In this document: positions 58,394 to 64,000 of the stretch, piece by piece
How the letters are laid out: every line of letters begins with the position of its first letter
Numbering within the stretch: position 1 is the stretch's first letter
Assembly: GCA_964275345.1 (NCBI GenBank)
Contig: CAXYBK010000003.1
Span: 434,001 to 498,000 of the forward strand
DNA: 64,000 nucleotides
DNA from: MED-G78 sp964275345
Lineage (GTDB): Bacteria; Pseudomonadota; Gammaproteobacteria; Magnimaribacterales; D2472
Reading direction: 5' to 3'
Notes under the pieces: model-generated
The model's database searches: none
What the model was told of the DNA's origin: nothing
What the model saw: only the letters and a program-made list of their open reading frames with translations
Made by a program: the position numbers and the translations under genes

Positions 58394-60310
58394 ATGTCGA
58401 AAATAATAGGAATTGATTTAGGAACAACAAATAGTTGTGTTGCTGTAATTGAAGGCAAACAACAAAAAGTTATTGAAAACTCGGAAGGTGGAAGAACAAC
58501 GCCTTCAGTTATAGCTTATACAGACAATGATGAGGTGCTTGTAGGATTGCCAGCAAAAAGACAAGCTGTTACAAACCCAGAAAATACTCTATATGCAATT
58601 AAGAGATTAATAGGAAGAACTTTTGAAGATAAAGTTGTAAAACAAGATGCTGATATGGTTCCTTATAAAATTATTAAAGCTGATAACGGAGATGCATGGG
58701 TTGAGGCAAATAAGAAAAAATTAGCACCCCCACAAGTAGCCGCAGAAATTCTCAAAAAAATGAAAAAAACAGCTGAAGACTATCTTGGTCAAGAAGTTAC
58801 AGAGGCTGTTATTACTGTTCCCGCATATTTTAATGATGCGCAAAGACAGGCAACTAAGGATGCAGGGAAAATTGCTGGACTAGAGGTTAAAAGAATTATT
58901 AATGAGCCGACTGCAGCAGCTTTAGCTTATGGACTAGATAAACATCAAGGCGATTCTACTATTGCTGTTTATGATCTTGGTGGTGGTACGTTTGATATCT
59001 CAATCATTGAAATATCTGATGTAGACGGAGAACATCAATTTGAAGTCCTTTCAACAAATGGCGATACTTTTCTTGGTGGTGAAGATTTTGATTTGAGATT
59101 AATAGATTATTTTGTTGATCAGTTTAAAGAAGAATCAGGCTTTGACTTAAAAAGCGATCCTTTAGCACTTCAAAGATTAAAAGAAGCTGCTGAGAAAGCT
59201 AAAATTGAGCTTTCATCATCTGAGCAAACTGAAGTTAATCTACCCTATATTACAGCTGATAGCACTGGGCCAAAACATTTTGTTCATAAAATAACTAGAG
59301 CAAAACTTGAATCTTTAGTAGAAGATTTAGTTGATAGAAGCTTGGAGCCACTAAAAACAGCCCTATCTGATGCTAAACTTTCCAAATCTGAAATTTCTGA
59401 AATACTTCTAGTTGGTGGACAAACAAGAATGCCGTTAGTTCAGAAAAAAGTTAAAGAGTTTTTTGGTAAAGAGGCTAGAAAAGATTTAAATCCAGATGAA
59501 GCTGTTGCAGTAGGTGCTGCAATTCAAGGTTCAGTATTATCAGGAGATACCAAAGACATTTTATTACTAGATGTAACACCATTAACTTTAGGTATTGAAA
59601 CTTTAGGTGGTGTATCTACTCCTTTGATCGAAAAAAATACCACGATTCCTACACAAAAATCACAAGTCTTTTCAACAGCTGAAGATAATCAAACTGCTGT
59701 AACAGTTCATGTTATTCAAGGTGAAAGAACTCAAGCTGCTCAAAATAAATCATTGGGCCAGTTTAATTTAGCTGATATTCCACCAGCTGCAAGAGGAATG
59801 CCGCAAATTGAAGTTTCTTTTGATCTTGATGCAAATGGAATTCTTAATGTTTCAGCAAAAGATAAAAATTCTGGTAAAGAGCAGTCTATTATCATTAAGG
59901 CCTCAAGCGGTTTAAGTGATGAAGATATTGAGAAGATGGTAAAAGATGCTGAGGCTAACGCTGAAGATGATAAGAAATTTGAAGAATTAGTCAAAACTAA
60001 AAACAATGCTGACATGCTAGTTCATGCAACGAGAAAAACAGTTCAGGAATCTGATGAAAAGTTATCTGAAGAAGAAAAAGAACAAATTGAAAAGGTTGTT
60101 GTTGTTTTAGAAGAAGCAATTGCTTCAGAGAACCTAGAAGGCATTGAAAGTGCTACTAAATCTTTAAATGATGTCTTAACACCTCTTACCGATAAATTGT
60201 ATTCCCAAGAACAGGCGCAACCGCAAGATGATCAAGATGCTGAGGCTAATGCTGATGCTGAGAATACTGTTGATGCTGAATACGAAGAAGTTAAAGAAGA
60301 CGATAAGTAG
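58394..60310 (+). CDS. dnaK: chaperone protein DnaK (Hsp70)
   Basis: ATP-driven chaperone. Its 638 aa equal the E. coli length. The nucleotide-binding domain (about 1-385) starts MSKIIGIDLGTTNSCVAVIE and includes VYDLGGGTFDISIIEI; the linker DILLLDVTPL connects to the substrate domain. A disordered acidic tail ends in AEYEEVKEDDK, like the E. coli EEVKD-type end. GAGGGA lies before the ATG. It shares a transcript with grpE and dnaJ under the sigma-32-type promoter. Confidence 0.99.
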   Translation: MSKIIGIDLGTTNSCVAVIEGKQQKVIENSEGGRTTPSVIAYTDNDEVLVGLPAKRQAVTNPENTLYAIKRLIGRTFEDKVVKQDADMVPYKIIKADNGDAWVEANKKKLAPPQVAAEILKKMKKTAEDYLGQEVTEAVITVPAYFNDAQRQATKDAGKIAGLEVKRIINEPTAAALAYGLDKHQGDSTIAVYDLGGGTFDISIIEISDVDGEHQFEVLSTNGDTFLGGEDFDLRLIDYFVDQFKEESGFDLKSDPLALQRLKEAAEKAKIELSSSEQTEVNLPYITADSTGPKHFVHKITRAKLESLVEDLVDRSLEPLKTALSDAKLSKSEISEILLVGGQTRMPLVQKKVKEFFGKEARKDLNPDEAVAVGAAIQGSVLSGDTKDILLLDVTPLTLGIETLGGVSTPLIEKNTTIPTQKSQVFSTAEDNQTAVTVHVIQGERTQAAQNKSLGQFNLADIPPAARGMPQIEVSFDLDANGILNVSAKDKNSGKEQSIIIKASSGLSDEDIEKMVKDAEANAEDDKKFEELVKTKNNADMLVHATRKTVQESDEKLSEEEKEQIEKVVVVLEEAIASENLEGIESATKSLNDVLTPLTDKLYSQEQAQPQDDQDAEANADAENTVDAEYEEVKEDDK

Positions 60311-60324
60311 TTGAGTCATAAATA

Positions 60325-61434
60325 ATGTCAAAGAGAGATTATTATGAAACTCTTGAGGTCTCTCGATCGGCTACTACTGCAGAACTAAAGAAAGCTTTTA
60401 AAAAGAAAGCAATGAAATATCATCCAGATAGAAATCCGGACGATCCTCAGGCTGATAAGAAATTCAAAGAATGCGCAGAAGCCTACGATGTTTTATCTGA
60501 TCAACAAAAAAAAAGTGCTTATGATCAATATGGTCATGCAGGTGTAGATGGAATGGGCGGAGGTCCAAACTTTAATGATGTAAATGTTGGTGATATTTTT
60601 GGTGATATTTTTGGTGATGTTTTTGGGACAAGGTCTTCTTCAAGAGGAAGATCAAGAAGAGGGCAAGATCTTCAATATAATCTCGATCTATCTTTAAAAG
60701 AAGCTGTTTTAGGAACTCAAACTAAAATAAAAATACCTTCTCATACTCCATGTAATATTTGTAATTCCTCAGGTGCAGCTGCTGGCTCTAGTCCATCAGT
60801 TTGTGGTAGATGTAATGGAGCTGGGCAGGTAAGAGTTCAACAAGGATTTTTTTCTTTACAACAATCATGTTCATCATGTGAAGGTACTGGTCAAGTAATT
60901 AAGGATAAGTGCAAGTCATGTAATGGCATCGGAGCAACTAAGGAAGAAAAAACATTATCTGTAAATATACCTTCTGGGGTTGATAATGGCGACAAAGTAA
61001 GACTGACCGGAGAGGGTGAATGGGAAAAAAATGGTCAATCTGGTGACTTATATGTTGCAATAAGAGTCATGTCTAATTCTATCTTTGAAAGAGAGGGTAA
61101 AGACTTATATATAGAAGCGCCTTTAGATCTTATGACTTCAATAACTGGGGGCTCTATAAAAATTCCTACTATTGAAAATTTTATTTCACTCAAGATACCT
61201 GCTCAAACGCAAACGGGTAAAATATTTAGAATTAAAGGAAAAGGGGCATCTTCTGTTAGAGATACTAGAAGGGGTGACCTTTTATGTAGAGTAATTGTTG
61301 AAACCCCATCTAATTTAGATAAATCTCAACTAAAAGCTTTAAAAGGATTTACTGAATCTTTAAAATCATCAAAAAATTATCCTATTCAGGAATCATTTAT
61401 CAAATCCTCTGGTGATATTCATAAGAATGATTAG
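60325..61434 (+). CDS. dnaJ: co-chaperone DnaJ (Hsp40)
   Basis: Stimulates DnaK ATPase and delivers substrates. It has 369 aa (376 in E. coli): J domain with HPD at 33-35, a Gly/Phe region (about 74-105, with repeated GDIFGD), four zinc motifs of CxxCxxxG type (about 141-208: CNICNSSG, CGRCNGAG, CSSCEGTG, CKSCNGIG), and the C-terminal substrate domains. It is 14 nt after dnaK. dapB follows after 6 nt. Confidence 0.98.
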   Translation: MSKRDYYETLEVSRSATTAELKKAFKKKAMKYHPDRNPDDPQADKKFKECAEAYDVLSDQQKKSAYDQYGHAGVDGMGGGPNFNDVNVGDIFGDIFGDVFGTRSSSRGRSRRGQDLQYNLDLSLKEAVLGTQTKIKIPSHTPCNICNSSGAAAGSSPSVCGRCNGAGQVRVQQGFFSLQQSCSSCEGTGQVIKDKCKSCNGIGATKEEKTLSVNIPSGVDNGDKVRLTGEGEWEKNGQSGDLYVAIRVMSNSIFEREGKDLYIEAPLDLMTSITGGSIKIPTIENFISLKIPAQTQTGKIFRIKGKGASSVRDTRRGDLLCRVIVETPSNLDKSQLKALKGFTESLKSSKNYPIQESFIKSSGDIHKND

Positions 61435-61440
61435 ATTGAT

Positions 61441-62112
61441 ATGACTGGTATCTATATAAATGGCGTTTCAGGAAAAATGGGCGCTAATTTATTAAAGCGG
61501 TCTACTAAAGATAGTAATGTAGAAATTTATAATGATCTTAATGATAAATTTATAGATGTAATAATTGATTTTTCCTATCCTGATTCAACTATTGAGCTTT
61601 TAAAATTTGTATCTAATAAAAATATATCAGTGATTATAGGAACAACTGGTTTAAATATAGAAAATATCCAATTTATTAAAGAAATTTCTAAAGATAAAAG
61701 GATTCTTTTAGCTCCAAATCTAAGTAGAGGCATCTCAGTCCTTAAAAATAATATTGTGGATTTTTTAAGGGCAAATGATAAAGAATTGCATTGCCTCATA
61801 GAGGAGACTCATCATGCTCAGAAAATTGATTCTCCATCCGGAACAGCAATTGAATTAAAGAAGATTATTGAATTAAATAATACAAAAAATCTTATTCATG
61901 AAGTAGAGGTAACTTCAAAAAGAACTGGAAAAATTTTTGGAATTCATAAAGTTACTTTTTATAAAGATGCTAATAAAATAGAATTTAAGCACGAATCTAA
62001 ATCAAGAAATATATATTCAGATGGAGCTTTAGATGCAGCTCAGTGGTTAAAAGATCAAAAAAATGGCCTATATTCATTTGAAGACTATTTGAAATCACAA
62101 AATAGCCTTTAA
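61441..62112 (+). CDS. dapB: 4-hydroxy-tetrahydrodipicolinate reductase, short form
   Basis: Second committed step of lysine/meso-diaminopimelate synthesis, using NAD(P)H. The 223-aa protein has the Rossmann motif GVSGKMG (8-14), GTTGLN, and the catalytic block ETHHAQKIDSPSGTA with H124, H125 and K128. It is about 50 residues shorter than E. coli DapB (273 aa); most of the loss lies between the Rossmann motif and IDFSYPDST, where a cofactor-side loop is missing. The catalytic residues are kept, so it is probably active. It sits right after dnaJ, a frequent gammaproteobacterial order. Confidence 0.9.
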   Translation: MTGIYINGVSGKMGANLLKRSTKDSNVEIYNDLNDKFIDVIIDFSYPDSTIELLKFVSNKNISVIIGTTGLNIENIQFIKEISKDKRILLAPNLSRGISVLKNNIVDFLRANDKELHCLIEETHHAQKIDSPSGTAIELKKIIELNNTKNLIHEVEVTSKRTGKIFGIHKVTFYKDANKIEFKHESKSRNIYSDGALDAAQWLKDQKNGLYSFEDYLKSQNSL

Positions 62113-62136
62113 TATTCAGAGTTTTTTCTATAAAAT
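62108..62136 (+). promoter_or_regulatory. possible promoter for rpsB-tsf
   Basis: TAAAAT (within CTATAAAATACCC) makes a good -10; a weak TTTAAT lies 17 bp upstream, overlapping the end of dapB. The C-rich ACCC after the -10 fits a growth-regulated promoter. The expected start is near 62143. Confidence 0.4.
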
Positions 62137-62142
62137 ACCCAA

Positions 62143-62237
62143 ACTTTTAACACGAAGGTCCCGAACCTGCAAAGTTGGGGTGCTCTTTAAAGAGTTAACT
62201 TTGCTTAGGACTGGAGATTTAACCCTGGAGAAATAAA
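62143..62237 (+). promoter_or_regulatory. rpsB 5' leader, probable S2-responsive structure
   Basis: A leader of about 95 nt that can fold into an 8-bp helix GCAAAGTT (62169-62176)/AACTTTGC (62197-62204) enclosing a second small hairpin CTCT-TTAA-AGAG (62183-62194). CTGGAG lies near the ATG. Gammaproteobacterial rpsB mRNAs carry a conserved leader bound by S2 for autorepression; matching this sequence to that motif is my inference from position and structure. Confidence 0.5.
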
Positions 62238-63185
62238 ATGAGTATCGTTTCAGTAAAAGACCTGCTTCATGCAGGAGTTCACTTTGGTCATCAGCAAAGG
62301 TTTTGGAATCCAAAAATGGATCAATATATCTTTGATACAAGAAAAAAAATTAGCATTATTAATCTTGAATTAACTCAGGAACATCTTAGTGCTGCTGCTT
62401 CAAAAGTTGAAGATATATGTTCAAAGGGCAATAAAGTATTATTTGTGGGAACAAAAAGATCTGCCAGCAAGACTATTAAAGAAGAAGCTTCAGGCCTTGG
62501 TTTGCCATATGTGAATAAAAGGTGGCTTGGCGGAACTCTTACTAACTGGAAAACTATTAGAGGCTCTATAAGAAGACTTCATGATATTGAAGAAATGGTT
62601 TCCTCAGGAAGAATAGAAAAGCTTATTAAAAAAGAAGCTGTTGATATACAAAAAGAACATGCAAAACTTGAAGCAAGTGTTGGCGGAATAAAAGATATGA
62701 AGGGTCTTCCAGATGCATTATTTATTATAGATATTAAGCATGAAAAGATTGCAGTTTTAGAAGCAAAAAAAATGGGTATTCCAGTCATCGCGTTAGTTGA
62801 TACAAATTCAGATCCTGATGGCATTGATACTGTCATACCTGGAAATGATGATGCAATTAGGTCAGTAAGACTTGTAACAAGAGTAATTGCTGAAGCATGT
62901 GCAAGAGGAATTGAATCATCAACAGGTTACGCTCCTGTTGCAGATGTTAAATCACCTAAGATAGAAACAATCAAAAAAGAAGAAGTAGCGGTCGAAGCTC
63001 CTGCTGCAGAGGTCGAAGCTCCTGCAGAAGAAGTAGCGGTCGAAGCTCCTGCTGAAGAGGTCGAAGCTCCTGCAGAAGAAGTAGCGGTCGAAGCTCCTGC
63101 TGAAGAGGTCGAAGCTCCTGCAGAAGAAGTAGCGGTCGAAGCTCCTGCTGAAGAGGTCGAAGCTAACGAAAAAGATTCAAAATAA
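62238..63185 (+). CDS. rpsB: 30S ribosomal protein S2, with repetitive C-terminal extension
   Basis: Docks S1 and completes the 30S subunit. The core (about 1-235) is normal: MSIVSVKDLLHAGVHFGHQQ, the MDQYIFDTRKKISIINLE segment and LPDALFIIDIKHEKIAV. E. coli S2 has 241 aa, this one 315. The extra tail (about 249-309) is a tandem array of the 16-residue unit EVAVEAPAEEVEAPAE, strongly acidic, ending EANEKDSK. CTGGAG lies upstream of the ATG. tsf follows after 25 nt, as nearly always. Confidence 0.97.
   Translation: MSIVSVKDLLHAGVHFGHQQRFWNPKMDQYIFDTRKKISIINLELTQEHLSAAASKVEDICSKGNKVLFVGTKRSASKTIKEEASGLGLPYVNKRWLGGTLTNWKTIRGSIRRLHDIEEMVSSGRIEKLIKKEAVDIQKEHAKLEASVGGIKDMKGLPDALFIIDIKHEKIAVLEAKKMGIPVIALVDTNSDPDGIDTVIPGNDDAIRSVRLVTRVIAEACARGIESSTGYAPVADVKSPKIETIKKEEVAVEAPAAEVEAPAEEVAVEAPAEEVEAPAEEVAVEAPAEEVEAPAEEVAVEAPAEEVEANEKDSK
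62982..63164 (+). repeat. 48-bp tandem repeat inside rpsB
   Basis: Four tandem units start at 62982, 63030, 63078 and 63126; the last is cut at 39 bp. Units are almost identical at DNA level; unit 1 differs by GCTGCA in place of GCTGAA. Each unit also holds two copies of GTCGAAGCTCCTGC. The period of 48 bp keeps the reading frame, so copy-number change would lengthen or shorten S2 by 16 residues per unit. Confidence 0.95.
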
Positions 63186-63210
63186 ATAATTTATAAGAAA
63201 GGATTACAAA

Positions 63211-64000
63211 ATGGAAATTAAAGCATCACAAGTCAAAGAATTAAGAGACATGTCTGGTGTCGCTATGATGGAGTGCAAAAGAGCTTTAGTTGAGTGTGAA
63301 GGAGATCTTGATAAAGCTTTAGATCTTTTAAGATCTAATAGCTCACTCAAGGCTGAAAAAAAAGCTTCTAGGGTTGCTGCTGATGGAGTAATTAGAATTA
63401 TCTCTACAGATAGTTATGCAACCATTATTGAGATAAATTCTGAAACTGATTTTGCAGCAAAAGATGCAGGCTTTTTAACTTTTGCAGATGATATCGCTGA
63501 TTATGTGACTAAAAATAAAATAGATGATATTTCTATGTTTTCATCCAGTGAAATAGAAGAAAAAAGACTAGCTTTAATTCAAACAATCGGTGAAAACATT
63601 CAATTGAGAAGAATTGAAACAATTGAATTTGATAACTCTATGTCAGTAGGCTCTTACATGCATTCAGATGGAAAATTAGCAACATTAGTGGTTACAAATA
63701 ATTCTGATGAAAATCTTGCTAAAGATGTTGCTATGCACATAGCAGCTTCCAATCCTTTATGTAAAACTCCAGATGATATAGATAGTGAAGTTCTTGAAAG
63801 AGAAAAAGCTATATTTGAAGTGCAAGCTAAAGAGTCAGGAAAAGATGACGCAATCATGAACAAGATGGTAGAAGGAAAAATTAGAAAATTTCTTGCAGAA
63901 GTATCTTTAACATCCCAAGCCTTTATCAAAGATCCTGATATGACTGTTGGAAAACTTCTCTCAGAAAATAATGCAGACGTAATAGGTTATGTTAGATTTA
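63211..64000 (+). CDS. tsf: elongation factor Ts, 3' truncated by window
   Basis: Exchanges GDP for GTP on EF-Tu (tuf at 14.4 kb). The frame is open from ATG 63211 to the window end, 263 codons; E. coli EF-Ts has 283 residues, so about 20 codons or more are missing. The N-terminal UBA-like domain has VKELRDMSGVAMMECKRALV, and the EF-Tu contact motif INSETDFAAKD is intact (about residues 74-84). AAGAAAGGA precedes the ATG. rpsB-tsf is a conserved operon. Confidence 0.97.
   Translation, partial: MEIKASQVKELRDMSGVAMMECKRALVECEGDLDKALDLLRSNSSLKAEKKASRVAADGVIRIISTDSYATIIEINSETDFAAKDAGFLTFADDIADYVTKNKIDDISMFSSSEIEEKRLALIQTIGENIQLRRIETIEFDNSMSVGSYMHSDGKLATLVVTNNSDENLAKDVAMHIAASNPLCKTPDDIDSEVLEREKAIFEVQAKESGKDDAIMNKMVEGKIRKFLAEVSLTSQAFIKDPDMTVGKLLSENNADVIGYVRF

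Noticed and set aside
62982..63164. The repeated 48-bp units as a CRISPR array or mobile element
   Set aside because: Units are directly adjacent with no unique spacers, stay in the rpsB reading frame and encode a regular peptide.

Overview
The window is an AT-rich, tightly packed housekeeping segment of a gammaproteobacterial chromosome. Placement rests on gene content and order: fabA-fabB with ispB, divergent ispB/rplU-rpmA-obgE, lpxC-secA, coaE-yacG, smpB/ratA-rnfH-bamE-fur, grpE-dnaK-dnaJ-dapB, and a tRNA-Tyr/tRNA-Thr/tuf/tRNA-Trp/secE/nusG block. Very short spacers, one tuf copy and trimmed proteins suggest a streamlined, probably free-living marine lineage (SAR86-like is my inference; no 16S rRNA is present to test it).

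Layout. 1-2.7 kb: 3' part of a 23S rRNA gene, 5S rRNA and a clear terminator. 2.8-3.5 kb: coaE-yacG. 12.05-3.5 kb (minus strand): a TonB-dependent receptor, a short RNase R, rlmB, lpxC and secA. 12.1-14.0 kb: an HPP-family membrane protein, then tRNA-Thr(TGT), msrA and birA on the minus strand. 14.1-15.8 kb: tRNA-Tyr, tRNA-Thr(GGT), tuf and tRNA-Trp. 15.8-27.2 kb: secE-nusG-rplKAJL-rpoBC, with an L10 leader before rplJ. 27.2-30.2 kb: the str genes rpsL-rpsG-fusA, with no second tuf. 30.2-43.5 kb: S10, spc and alpha ribosomal protein genes fused into one run of 29 genes, including secY and rpoA. 43.5-46.3 kb: uvrA (minus), divergent from ssb. 46.8-48.8 kb: a crotonase-family gene and an Old Yellow Enzyme gene. 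51.5-48.8 kb (minus): ispB-fabA-fabB. 51.6-53.2 kb: rplU-rpmA-obgE. 54.4-53.2 kb (minus): smpB, tmRNA (ssrA) and rpsT. 54.4-57.3 kb: a DUF3429-like membrane protein, a sodium:neurotransmitter-symporter-family transporter, ratA, rnfH, and bamE on the minus strand. 57.3-62.1 kb: fur, then grpE-dnaK-dnaJ behind a sigma-32-type promoter, and dapB. 62.1-64.0 kb: rpsB, with a leader and a repeat-rich tail, and tsf, cut by the window end.

How it works together. Almost everything serves ribosome biogenesis and translation, transcription (RpoA/B/C, NusG), protein export (SecA/E/Y), envelope lipid synthesis (LpxC, FabA/B, IspB), ribosome rescue (tmRNA-SmpB) and proteostasis (GrpE-DnaK-DnaJ). Several strong promoters share a GCCAC-type discriminator after the -10 box. 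Of the classical ribosomal-protein feedback leaders, those for L10 and S2 appear kept; the spaces that hold the L1, S7, L4 and S4 sites in E. coli are missing or very short.

I found no phage, insertion sequence, CRISPR array, toxin-antitoxin or defence locus, and no clearly new multi-gene system. The points worth a second look are local: a 4-copy 48-bp repeat in rpsB, an N-terminally short RNase R, SecA without its zinc tail, a cysteine-free Fur, a crotonase lacking both classical catalytic glutamates, the selective loss of r-protein leaders, and convergent genes with no room for terminators. No gene-free stretch exceeds 300 bases apart from the RNA genes.
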